In this document: piece after piece, positions 25,526-33,886 of the stretch | Layout of the letters: each line of letters begins with the position of its first letter | Numbering within the stretch: position 1 is the first letter of the stretch | NCBI GenBank assembly: GCA_013152385.1 | Contig: JAADGL010000048.1 | Coordinates: 1 to 41,349 of the forward strand | Length of the DNA stretch: 41,349 bases | Source: Acidobacteriota bacterium | GTDB taxonomy: Bacteria; Acidobacteriota; Holophagae; Thermotomaculales; Thermotomaculaceae | Direction: 5' to 3' | Program-made: the position numbers and the translations under genes | Notes under the pieces: model-generated | The model's database searches: none | What the model was told of the DNA's origin: nothing | The model's input: only the letters and a program-made list of their open reading frames with translations

Positions 25526-28500
25526 ACCCCAGATCGCTTAAAACCGAAGTGGACAGAATGTCCGCGGAAAGATTATAGTTGTTTCCGCTTCTTACCCAGA
25601 CAATTTTATCGCCGATTTCAACCTTAAAAAAGAGTTTCAGGTCATTTCCCCGGTAAGGTTCCAATGCCAGCCGGAGATGATTCAACTCTTCTCCCGAACA
25701 GATATCAATGGAGAGAGTAGCGGCACCGCCTTTCACAAATTCATTGAAATCCATAATTTTGTCCAGCAGCATAGACGGTGTGGAACGGGAAAGATCCAGC
25801 TTTCCGGACACAAAAACCCTTCTGCCGTTTTCCAGCAGTTCAATCAAATTTGAAATAGCGCCCTTCCCCTGATTTTCACCTGGAAACTTGGAGGCAAACA
25901 CCACCACATTAATCCGGCCGCTGAGATCTTCCAGCACAAAAGATGCCATTTTCCGTCCCCGGCGGTCCGTACGGAACTGAAGGTTTCGAATCATTCCCCC
26001 CACCACGACACTCTCGGTTTTATAAACGGGAACCGGCTCATTCCCTTCCTGTTCCGCCGCCATCTGATGAATGTCCGCCGTGCTCAGACTGGAAAAGCGC
26101 CTGAGCTCTCCGGCCACTTCGTCCAGGGGATGGCCGGATGCATAAAATCCCAGTACATCCATTTCCTTTTCCAGAAGCTCCATCTTGTCCCACTCTTCAT
26201 GTTCCTCCGCGGAAGCCTTCTTGTCCCCCTCCGGTTCCGGCAGGGTATCAAAGAGAGAACGCTGCCCCATGCGCCGTTCTTCATTTTTCTTGGCGGCAAA
26301 CCGCATGGTCACTTCCAGTGTTTCGTACAGATACTTCCGTTTTTCACCGAAACCGTCAAACGCCCCGGCCATAATCAGAGACTCCATGACCTTTTTGTTG
26401 GTCTTGCGGGTGTCCATCCGGGAGAGAAAATCGTCAAAATCTTTAAACATGCCATTTTTATTCCGTTCATCAATAATCACATCAATGGCACTGCTCCCCA
26501 CGCCCTTAATAGCGCCAAGCCCGAAAAGAATATCCTTATCCACAATGGTAAAACTGCTTTCGCTGCGGTTAATGTCCGGCGGAAGCAATGCAATCCCCAT
26601 GTTCTCCAGCATGGGTTTGAACTTCAGAATATCCTCCACCTTGGTGCTGCTGGCCTGCTCCATCCGCAGAACAGCGGTGGCAAACTCCACCGGGTAATAG
26701 GCTTTCAACCATGCTGTCTGGTAGGCGAGGATGGCATAAGCGGCGGAATGAGATTTGTTAAACCCGTATTCGGCAAACCGGGCCATCGTGTCCATCAGTT
26801 CTTCCGCCTTTACCGGATCAACTCCCCTTTTTTTCGCCCCTTCGAGAAAGATTTTTTTCTGCTCCTCCATCACGGACTTCTTCTTTTTTCCCATGGCTTT
26901 CCGCAAAAGATCCGCCTGGCCGAGAGAATAACCGGCCACTTCCACGGCAATGAGCATCACCTGCTCCTGATAGAGAATGATGCCGTGGGTTTCTTTCAGA
27001 ATACCTTCCAGTTCCGGCAGAGGATATGTGACTTCTTCCTGCCCGTTGCGCCTGCGGATGTAACTGTCCAGCATTCCGCTTCCGATGGGGCCGGGCCGGT
27101 ACATGGCGTTACAGGCAATGAGATCTTCAATCTTGTCCGGATGCAGGCTTTTCAACAGGCCCCGCATTCCGGTACTTTCAAACTGAAAAATTCCCTGGGT
27201 ATCGCTATTTTGAAACAGTTTGAACACCTTCTGGTCATTCACATCCGTAAACGCTTTCCGGATTTCTTCCCGGGTGATTTTGTGGCGGGCAGTGATTAAA
27301 TCCAGAGCAATATCAATGACAGAAAGGGTTTTCAAACCGAGAAAATCCATTTTCAGAAGGCCGATGCCCTCGGCAAGGTTTTTGTCATACTGAACCACCG
27401 GGACCGGAGATTTTGAACCCGGTTCCACAAAAACCGGAGCCAGTTCGGTAATGGGGCGGGGCGCGATAATCACACCTGCGGCATGCACACCGGCATGGCG
27501 GGCAGTATTTTCAATCCTCGCCACATAATCAAAAAGCTGGCGGTTCAAATCGTTTTCATCCCGGAAAGAACGAAGCTCTTCACTCTCCTCCATTGCCTGT
27601 GCCAGGGGGACATTCAAGCCTTTCGGATAAAGTTTGGTGGTCACCCGGTTGGCTTCCGCCGCCGGATACCCCATTACCCGCGCCACATCCTTGATTGCCA
27701 GTTTTGCTTTCATCCGGTTGAAAGTTACAATCTGAGCGACCCGCTCCTCGCCATACTTCTCCTTCACATAGGTGATCACCTCTTCCCGGCGGTTCTTGCA
27801 GAAATCAATATCAATATCCGGCATGGATTCCCTTTCCGGGTTCAGGAAACGCTCAAACAGAAGCTTATAGCGCAGCGGATCCACATCTGTAATTCCCATG
27901 CAATAGGCAATAAGGGACCCCGCCGCCGACCCCCGGCCCGGGCCAACCGGAATATCACGCTCTTTCGCGAAACGGATAAAATCCCATGTAATCAAAAAAT
28001 ACCCTGCGAATCCCTTTATTTTCAGAACTTCAAGCTCAGTATCCAACCGCTGTTCATACTGTTCCATGGGAATGGTGTTATCCAGTTTTGCATCATCTTT
28101 CAGCTTTTTCAGGCCCAGACGCGCGATTTCTTCAAGATAGGAATCCAGTGTATGATTTTCCGGAACTTTGAACTCCGGAAGCATCATTTTACTGGGAAGT
28201 TCCACCTCACACATTTCCGCCACTTTCAGTGTGTTGTCCAGTGCTTCCGGACAATAGGAAAACAATTCCTCCATCTCTTCTCTGGATTTCAGATAAAACT
28301 TGTACGGCATATATTTCATTCGGTTTTCATCGCTCAACAGGCGGTTGGTCTGGAGACAGAGAAGGATATCATGGACCTCACTGTCTTCCCTTTTCAGATA
28401 ATGAATGTCATTGGTGGCAACCAGGGGAATGCCGGTTTCCCTGGCAAGTTTCATAATCTTCGGCAGGACCTCTTTTTCAGCCGGGATATCGTGATCCTGC

Positions 28501-29015
28501 ATTTCAAGAAAAAAATGTTCCTTCCCGAAAATTTTCTGAAACCGCAATGCGGCTTTCTTTGCGTCTTCATAACGGTCATTGAGAAGAAGTTCGGGAATTT
28601 CGCCTTTGAGGCAGGCAGTGAGGCCGATAAGGCCTTCCCCGTATTCTTCCAGTAATTCCAGATCAATCCTCGGTTTATAATAAAAACCGCTGAGATACCC
28701 CTCGGAAACCAATTTGCAGAGGTTCCGATAACCGGTATTGTTCCGGGCAAGAAGAACCAGATGATTCATCCGGGCACCTTTCTGTTTTTCCAGCCGGTTT
28801 CCCTGCGCAACATAGACTTCACAGCCTAAAATCGGTTTAATTCCGGCTTTTCTGGCTTCGAGATAAAACTCCGCCACCCCGAACATGGTGCCGTGGTCTG
28901 TGATGGCAATGGCAGGCATCCCCAGTTCCTTTGCCCGGTGAACCATTTCCTTCACATTGGTCAATCCGTCCAGCAGGCTGTACTCGGTATGATTGTGAAG
29001 ATGAACAAAAGTCAT
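25506..29015 (-). CDS. dnaE: DNA polymerase III alpha subunit
   Basis: The 1169-residue catalytic subunit of the replicative polymerase. The N-terminal PHP domain begins FVHLHNHTEYSLLDG. The C-family polymerase core has GPGRGSAAGSLIAYC and the catalytic Asp pair in PDIDIDFC at about residues 398-405. The finger and beta-binding regions follow, with IQFESTGMRGL-type and GYSLGQADLLRKAMGKK segments. It ends with a helix-hairpin-helix, an OB domain (VVVGGMIRNLQFRTDRRG) and a C-terminal domain. Length and order are those of DnaE1. The start overlaps the stop of the penicillin-binding gene by four bases (ATGA), so dnaE is the last gene of a three-gene operon. Its 3' end overlaps the convergent lipase gene by 20 bp. 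Confidence 0.97.
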   Translation of the reverse strand: MTFVHLHNHTEYSLLDGLTNVKEMVHRAKELGMPAIAITDHGTMFGVAEFYLEARKAGIKPILGCEVYVAQGNRLEKQKGARMNHLVLLARNNTGYRNLCKLVSEGYLSGFYYKPRIDLELLEEYGEGLIGLTACLKGEIPELLLNDRYEDAKKAALRFQKIFGKEHFFLEMQDHDIPAEKEVLPKIMKLARETGIPLVATNDIHYLKREDSEVHDILLCLQTNRLLSDENRMKYMPYKFYLKSREEMEELFSYCPEALDNTLKVAEMCEVELPSKMMLPEFKVPENHTLDSYLEEIARLGLKKLKDDAKLDNTIPMEQYEQRLDTELEVLKIKGFAGYFLITWDFIRFAKERDIPVGPGRGSAAGSLIAYCMGITDVDPLRYKLLFERFLNPERESMPDIDIDFCKNRREEVITYVKEKYGEERVAQIVTFNRMKAKLAIKDVARVMGYPAAEANRVTTKLYPKGLNVPLAQAMEESEELRSFRDENDLNRQLFDYVARIENTARHAGVHAAGVIIAPRPITELAPVFVEPGSKSPVPVVQYDKNLAEGIGLLKMDFLGLKTLSVIDIALDLITARHKITREEIRKAFTDVNDQKVFKLFQNSDTQGIFQFESTGMRGLLKSLHPDKIEDLIACNAMYRPGPIGSGMLDSYIRRRNGQEEVTYPLPELEGILKETHGIILYQEQVMLIAVEVAGYSLGQADLLRKAMGKKKKSVMEEQKKIFLEGAKKRGVDPVKAEELMDTMARFAEYGFNKSHSAAYAILAYQTAWLKAYYPVEFATAVLRMEQASSTKVEDILKFKPMLENMGIALLPPDINRSESSFTIVDKDILFGLGAIKGVGSSAIDVIIDERNKNGMFKDFDDFLSRMDTRKTNKKVMESLIMAGAFDGFGEKRKYLYETLEVTMRFAAKKNEERRMGQRSLFDTLPEPEGDKKASAEEHEEWDKMELLEKEMDVLGFYASGHPLDEVAGELRRFSSLSTADIHQMAAEQEGNEPVPVYKTESVVVGGMIRNLQFRTDRRGRKMASFVLEDLSGRINVVVFASKFPGENQGKGAISNLIELLENGRRVFVSGKLDLSRSTPSMLLDKIMDFNEFVKGGAATLSIDICSGEELNHLRLALEPYRGNDLKLFFKVEIGDKIVWVRSGNNYNLSADILSTSVLSDLGFSYAIR

Positions 29016-30577
29016 GGACGCTTTGTCTCCATCACCTGATGGCGCATCAGATGGAGCCTTAACTTTTCAAGGGCAGATTTTAACACCGCCGCACCGTTAA
29101 ATTCCGCCCGGCCCGCATTTTTCAGAAACAATCCGAAAGCATACGGCTTTCCGTTCACCTCAAACAGCCCCAGCAACACGGAGTTATAAGGCGAATTTCC
29201 GGCAGTTCCCGTTTTCAGCATCAATTTTATGCCCGGGACAGCTGCCCGTTTCCCGGTGCCGTTTTTCCAACTCACCGCCTTCATCATACCTTCTTTGATG
29301 TCGGGAACCACCTGCTTCGGAAATAACGAAGGGGGAGAGGGATTCTCCCGCAGCTTCCGAACACCGTTTTCCGGAATCTCTTCCCCGGTAAAAGGTGTCG
29401 GAAGAACATTCTTTCCATCCATTGTCAGAGAATCAGCGGTTCTCACCAGCCAGTAGGGAGTGATGTATGCCGTATCCAGGCCGATGGCAGCCCGGGCCAG
29501 CGCGTAATCTCCCGTAATGGGCGTGCGCTGTTCTCCAAACCTCACATTGAGCTCACCCATTAAAAACGGGCGGTTATCAATACCGAAGCGGGACAGCCAC
29601 CGTTCTTCCACCTCCGGCCCCAGTCTCAGAGCGGTTTCCGCGAAAACCAGATTGCAGGAACAGGCCAGGCTCTCCGCCATACTATTCAGTTTTCCGTGTT
29701 TTTTCCAATCATAAAAAATCCGGCCGCCGACCCGAATCGGGCCATTGCAGTTGTAAGGAAACTTTATGCTGACGCCCTGTTCCCCGGCTGCCGCCATGGT
29801 CACCAGTTTAATAACGGACCCGGCTTCAAAAACATCCTGAAACGGATTCATATTCTTCGCGCAAAGTCCGATTAGACGGGTCCTGTCAGCCAGTAGAAAA
29901 GCCCCGTCCCACTTCCCCATAGACTGGTAAAGAATCTTCTGAACATCCTCATCCAGCGAACTCTCATAGATGGCAAGAAAATGGCGGTGAATGTTAAACG
30001 TACTTTCAAAAAAAGCGGTTCCGGGCAATTCGGCCTGGAATTTTCCTGTTTCCATATTAAAATTGAGAACATTTCTGATAACCGGAACCCTGCCGGACTG
30101 AAAAAATTTCCGGAACCCCGGTTCATGTTTCAGAACAGGGGCCGCTTTGGCAAACATCCCCCTGTCAAAATCATACATTCCCTGAAATCGGGGAAGGCGC
30201 ACGCGGCGGTCTTCAAGATAATCCATCAGCGCCGAAAAAACAGAAAGCCGGTGTGCGGCAAGAAGGTTTTTGAGAATTACCCGGTAAGTCCCGTGCGCCA
30301 GCCGGGCGGAATCCGGCAGCATGGCGGATTTTCCGGAAAGAATGGCCGCTACATTCTGCATTTCATCCAACCGGTGTTTGAGGGGAAAAAAGCCGACGTA
30401 GCGTGCCTGACGAATATCCCGCATCACAACTTCCGGAGGCTCGCTGCCGTTTTTCAGCGCGGCACCGGCACGATAATACATACCCGCGCCCACCAGCGAC
30501 CACAAAATTCCGATAATCATCAAACTTTTCAGCCATCCGGGAACCCGGCTCTTTTTTTTCATTGAAAAATTTCTCAT
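29012..30577 (-). CDS. Compact penicillin-binding transpeptidase
   Basis: A 521-residue membrane-anchored protein with an N-terminal helix (residues about 14-33: GWLKSLMIIGILWSLVGAGM) and a C-terminal penicillin-binding transpeptidase domain. All three active-site motifs are present: SVIK at 254-257, SCN at 307-309 and KTG at 455-457. The nucleophile is Ser254. The 170 residues between the anchor and the catalytic domain do not look like a glycosyltransferase or the usual class B dimerisation domain. I therefore call it a small class-B-like PBP without assigning FtsI or MrdA. The ATG overlaps the end of the upstream gene (ATGA), with GAGG before it. Peptidoglycan cross-linking is inferred from the motifs. 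Confidence 0.8.
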   Translation of the reverse strand: MRNFSMKKKSRVPGWLKSLMIIGILWSLVGAGMYYRAGAALKNGSEPPEVVMRDIRQARYVGFFPLKHRLDEMQNVAAILSGKSAMLPDSARLAHGTYRVILKNLLAAHRLSVFSALMDYLEDRRVRLPRFQGMYDFDRGMFAKAAPVLKHEPGFRKFFQSGRVPVIRNVLNFNMETGKFQAELPGTAFFESTFNIHRHFLAIYESSLDEDVQKILYQSMGKWDGAFLLADRTRLIGLCAKNMNPFQDVFEAGSVIKLVTMAAAGEQGVSIKFPYNCNGPIRVGGRIFYDWKKHGKLNSMAESLACSCNLVFAETALRLGPEVEERWLSRFGIDNRPFLMGELNVRFGEQRTPITGDYALARAAIGLDTAYITPYWLVRTADSLTMDGKNVLPTPFTGEEIPENGVRKLRENPSPPSLFPKQVVPDIKEGMMKAVSWKNGTGKRAAVPGIKLMLKTGTAGNSPYNSVLLGLFEVNGKPYAFGLFLKNAGRAEFNGAAVLKSALEKLRLHLMRHQVMETKRP

Positions 30578-31317
30578 TTTATCCTCACCTGAATTTCACT
30601 TCCTGTTTCTGTTCTCAGCATATCAGATGCCCGGCGATTCCGGGCAACAATCTCAATCAACCCCTTACTCCCCGGCACCATAAAAAGCATGTTGCCCCCT
30701 TCGGCAAAAGTGCTGTGGCATTCTGTGATCATTTCCCCGTTTACCTCCAGATTCACCCGGCCAAACAGAGAATTCCGAACAGAAGTAACCAGATTTCCGA
30801 AACTGTCCGAATGGAGAATTTCACCGGGGAAAAGATTAAAAATGTCCTCCACAAACCGAATCGGCTCCACAACGGAAAGTCCCGGAACCTTTTTCAGGAA
30901 ATCCATCCTGTTGTTATAAATTGCCGCCGCCGCAGGGGCAAAAATATCCCGTCCGTGAAACGTCTCACTCCCCCGGGAAGCGAAAAGCGGTGCTTCGGTT
31001 TCAATATGAAACACATCCCCGGACGCCGCGAAGGAAAAGAGCCCGTTGTCCGGCCCTACAAACCAATACGGGCCGGAGTGAACCGCCACCGGTGCCCGTT
31101 TTGTTCCCACCCCGGGGTCAATAACCGCAAGAAAAACCGTCCCGGCGGGGAAACACCGATACACGGATTGAAGAAAAAATTGTCCGTGGCGGGAATTTCC
31201 CGGTTCCACGTGGTGACTGATATCCAGAAAATCATCAATTCCATGAGATAAAAGTACCAGTTTCAATTCCGAAACGTATGTGTCTTTCAGCCCGAAATCC
31301 GACAAAAGCCCGATCAT
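30574..31317 (-). CDS. SAM hydroxide adenosyltransferase (DUF62)
   Basis: A 247-residue member of the DUF62 family, related to SAM-dependent fluorinases and chlorinases. Most members hydrolyse S-adenosylmethionine to adenosine and methionine. Recognisable segments are GLLSDFGLKDTYV (SAM ribose-binding Asp), LAVIDPGVGT, FVGPDNGLFS and ETFHGRDIFAPAAAA. The Asp-Arg-His set typical of the hydroxide-transferring group (D in DPGVG, R and H in FHGRD) is present, which argues against a halogenase. The start at 31317 follows GAGGA; an in-frame ATG at 31347 has no better site. It is the first gene of the DUF62-PBP-dnaE operon. Confidence 0.85.
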   Translation of the reverse strand: MIGLLSDFGLKDTYVSELKLVLLSHGIDDFLDISHHVEPGNSRHGQFFLQSVYRCFPAGTVFLAVIDPGVGTKRAPVAVHSGPYWFVGPDNGLFSFAASGDVFHIETEAPLFASRGSETFHGRDIFAPAAAAIYNNRMDFLKKVPGLSVVEPIRFVEDIFNLFPGEILHSDSFGNLVTSVRNSLFGRVNLEVNGEMITECHSTFAEGGNMLFMVPGSKGLIEIVARNRRASDMLRTETGSEIQVRIK

Positions 31318-31445
31318 TTCCTCTTCTCCTCTTCCTTGGCCCCGCAAAAATATTGTAACATGAACCCTGCGGAAAATACCCGGGAAGAAGAATGATAAAA
31401 ACCGGCCGGAACAATCCGGAATGTTTGATGAACCGCAGAAAACAC

Positions 31446-31465
31446 CGGGGCGGATTTCCGCCCCG
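31446..31465 (-). terminator. Hairpin terminator downstream of serA
   Basis: CGGGGCGGA (31446-31454) and TCCGCCCCG (31457-31465) form a perfect 9-bp stem. It lies 28 bp beyond the serA stop codon. On the minus strand the T-tract is poor (GGTGTTTTC), so it may work as an RNA-stabilising hairpin as much as a terminator. Confidence 0.65.
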
Positions 31466-31492
31466 CATCTTCCGGTTATATTTTAAAAGTGT

Positions 31493-32419
31493 TTACTTAT
31501 TGACCTGAAACGTGACATCTCCCTTTTCAAAAAAAGCGAGAATCTGATTGGCGGCAGCGAGGGCAGCATTTACATTGGCTTCCAGCGTCTGCGCCCCCAT
31601 TTTCTTTGCGGTAAAAAATACCCGGTCCGGATACCCGGCCGTAAGTTCATCTTTGCAGTCCGGCGCAATGTCCGACACATACCGGAAATCCGGGCGTTTT
31701 TCCAGCATTTCTTTCAGCCCATCTTCGTCAATAACCTCTTTTCTTGCCGTGTTTACCAGAGTTGCACCTTCCTTCATCCGGGACATCAGCGGGAAATTGA
31801 TTGATTTGATAGTCGCTTTCACTGCCGGAATATGCAGTGAAACATAATCCGAGCGGTCATAGAGGGCTTCCACGGAGTCCACCGGTTCCACACCGTCTTT
31901 CCGTATGGATTCCGCCGGCACAAAAGGGTCAAATGCCAGCACATCCATGCCGAAGCCATGGGCAACCCGCGCCACATTCCGCCCGACATTTCCATACGCC
32001 TGCAAGCCGATGGTTTTTCCCTTCAGCTCACTTCCCGCTTTGCCGGAATACGCCCTCCGGGCCATATAAATCATCAAACCGAAGACCAGCTCCGCCACCG
32101 CATTGGAGTTCTGCCCCGGTGTATTCATCACGACAATTCCCTTCTCGGATGCCGCTTCCAGGTCCACATTGTCATACCCGGCACCGGCCCGAACCACAAC
32201 CTTCAGCTTCGGGGCATGGTCCATCACTTCCCTTGTAACCTTGTCGCTGCGGATAATCAGTGCTTCCGCTTCCGACACCGCGTTCACAAACGTCTGCTGA
32301 TCCGGATAACTCTCCAGAATCTGCAATTCATACCCGGCACCTTTCATTATTTTCCGGATTCCGTCCACCGCCAGCGGCGCAAATGGCTTCACCGTTGCAA
32401 TCATGACTTTCTTTGCCAT
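31493..32419 (-). CDS. serA: D-3-phosphoglycerate dehydrogenase, short lysine-type variant
   Basis: A 308-residue NAD-dependent 2-hydroxyacid dehydrogenase that oxidises 3-phosphoglycerate in the first step of serine synthesis. Substrate and cofactor regions are visible: VRAGAGYDNVDLEAA, ELKGKTIGLQAYGNVG (first Gly of the usual GxGxxG replaced by Ala) and FDPFVP. Catalytic Arg226 is in NTARKE and Glu258 in DCKDE. Where most members have the catalytic His (PHLGAST) this protein has AKKMGAQT, so Lys273 replaces it. That matches the type IIIK phosphoglycerate dehydrogenases described in Entamoeba and Bacteroidales. It has no C-terminal ACT domain, so serine feedback is unlikely. A consensus promoter lies 36 bp upstream. 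No other serine gene is nearby. Confidence 0.82.
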   Translation of the reverse strand: MAKKVMIATVKPFAPLAVDGIRKIMKGAGYELQILESYPDQQTFVNAVSEAEALIIRSDKVTREVMDHAPKLKVVVRAGAGYDNVDLEAASEKGIVVMNTPGQNSNAVAELVFGLMIYMARRAYSGKAGSELKGKTIGLQAYGNVGRNVARVAHGFGMDVLAFDPFVPAESIRKDGVEPVDSVEALYDRSDYVSLHIPAVKATIKSINFPLMSRMKEGATLVNTARKEVIDEDGLKEMLEKRPDFRYVSDIAPDCKDELTAGYPDRVFFTAKKMGAQTLEANVNAALAAANQILAFFEKGDVTFQVNK

Positions 32420-32454
32420 TATTCCCCTCCATTCCTCTTAAAACTTACCTGTTC

Positions 32455-32483
32455 ACTGTAACGCACCCCTTTCTCCTTGTCAA
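32455..32483 (-). promoter_or_regulatory. Promoter of serA
   Basis: On the minus strand a perfect TTGACA (32478-32483), 17-base spacer and TACAGT (32455-32460). Transcription would start near 32448, about 28 nt before the ATG, with GGAGGGG in the leader. Confidence 0.7.
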
Positions 32484-32601
32484 AGACAGAAATAAAGGCT
32501 GCAAAACAGCTTCGGCACTGTAATAGAAAAAAACAGCAATTTCAAATACTTCCCGCAGCCCTGCCCGGGCTCACAATTGTCTCAATTCGAATACGGTTTC
32601 A

Positions 32602-33081
32602 TCATGCGCCGAATATCTGATACTGGGCATGGCAAAGGGCCACCGCCAGCGCGTCGGACACATCGAGGGGAGCTTTGCCAAGTTTGATTCCCAGCCGGGT
32701 TTCCACCAGAAACCGCAACTGTTCCTTATCCGCCTGGCCGTATCCGGCAATGGTCTTCTTCACGGAACGGGGGGCATAGGCGGCTACCGGAATTTCCCTC
32801 AACCCCAAAGCAGCAATCGCCGTTCCCCGGAGGTGAGCCAGTTTTACAGTGGATTGAACATTGACACCGGTGAAAATATCCTCAATCGCGGCAGCATCGG
32901 GATGATAACTGTCCAGAATCTCATTGAGGCGGTTAAAGAAATCCGGAAGAATAATTGCCAGGTCTCTGGACTTGAACCGTAGAGCGGTAAAAAAAACAGG
33001 GGAACATTCTCCCCTGCTGTCGCTTTCCACGATACCGATTCCGGTACACGTCGTACCGGGATCAATGCCGATGATTTTCAT
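32602..33081 (-). CDS. ruvC: Holliday junction resolvase
   Basis: A 159-residue endonuclease that cuts four-way junctions in recombination and repair. Catalytic carboxylates are present: Asp7 in IGIDPGTT, Glu67 in AIEDIF, and the pair in LDVSDALAVALCH near the C terminus. The length is normal. It starts immediately after the yebC stop codon (33082), the common yebC-ruvC arrangement, but no ruvA or ruvB follows; the next gene is serA, after 182 bp with its own promoter. Confidence 0.95.
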   Translation of the reverse strand: MKIIGIDPGTTCTGIGIVESDSRGECSPVFFTALRFKSRDLAIILPDFFNRLNEILDSYHPDAAAIEDIFTGVNVQSTVKLAHLRGTAIAALGLREIPVAAYAPRSVKKTIAGYGQADKEQLRFLVETRLGIKLGKAPLDVSDALAVALCHAQYQIFGA

Positions 33082-33822
33082 CTACTCTTCCAGTTCCGCT
33101 TCATCAAAATCCATATTGGACCAGACATTCTGAACATCATCATGCTCTTCAAAAGCATCCAGTAATTTCATCACGGACTGCAGCTTTTTTCCCTCCACCC
33201 GGGCGGTTGTGGTGGGGATCATGGCGAGACTGGCTTCCTGCATCTCCACTCCGGCTTTTTCCAGTGCTTCCCGGACCTTTTCGAAGTTTTCAACATCTGT
33301 GTAAACACCCCATGTTTCCCCTTCGTCCTGAACATCTTCTCCGCCATTTTCCACAACAATATCAAAGAGCTTTTCTTCATCAATCTTCTCTTTTTCAATT
33401 GTAATGTATCCCTTGCGGTTGAACATCCAGGAAACCGAACCGTTTTCACCGAGATTGCCGTTATATTTTCCGAAAAGATGCCGAATCTCCGGTGTAGTCC
33501 GGTTGCGGTTATCTGTCAGGCATTCCACGATAATGGCAACGCCGCCGGGCCCATAACCTTCATAAGTTGCTTCTTCGTAGCTGACCCCTTCCAACTCTCC
33601 GGTACCCTTCATAATGGCGCGTTTAATATTGTCTGCCGGCATATTGGCAGCCTTTCCCGCCGCGATAGCCGTTCTTAACCGGGGATTTGCACTTTCATCT
33701 CCGCCGCCGATTCTTGCCGCAATGGTGATTTCTTTTATCAGGCGGGTAAAAATTTTCCCCCGTTTGGCATCTTCCCGTCCCTTTTTGTGTTTGATATTTG
33801 CCCATTTACTGTGTCCAGACAT
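33082..33822 (-). CDS. yebC: YebC/PmpR family regulatory / translation factor
   Basis: A 246-residue member of the YebC/TACO1 family, DNA- or ribosome-associated proteins implicated in transcription control and in relief of ribosome stalling at proline-rich stretches. The start MSGHSKWANIKHKKGREDAKRGK, IGGGDESANPRLR and YEGYGPGGVAIIVECLTDNRNRT are signature segments. TDVENFEKVREALEKAGVE and the acidic tail MDFDEAELEE complete it. Directly upstream of ruvC. Confidence 0.95.
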   Translation of the reverse strand: MSGHSKWANIKHKKGREDAKRGKIFTRLIKEITIAARIGGGDESANPRLRTAIAAGKAANMPADNIKRAIMKGTGELEGVSYEEATYEGYGPGGVAIIVECLTDNRNRTTPEIRHLFGKYNGNLGENGSVSWMFNRKGYITIEKEKIDEEKLFDIVVENGGEDVQDEGETWGVYTDVENFEKVREALEKAGVEMQEASLAMIPTTTARVEGKKLQSVMKLLDAFEEHDDVQNVWSNMDFDEAELEE

Positions 33823-33886
33823 ATTTCCTCCATTTCCATGGTTCTATCCGGTTTTCCCGATTGATTTTACCATATGCAAATCAGCG

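Noticed and set aside
26067-28655. Long open frames (over 390 codons) antisense to dnaE
   Set aside because: The dnaE frame is intact and fully conserved; the opposite frames have shadow composition and no start signals.
30574-31317. Possible SAM-dependent halogenase
   Set aside because: The Asp and the Arg-His region typical of the hydroxide-transferring DUF62 group are present, and no secondary-metabolite genes are nearby.
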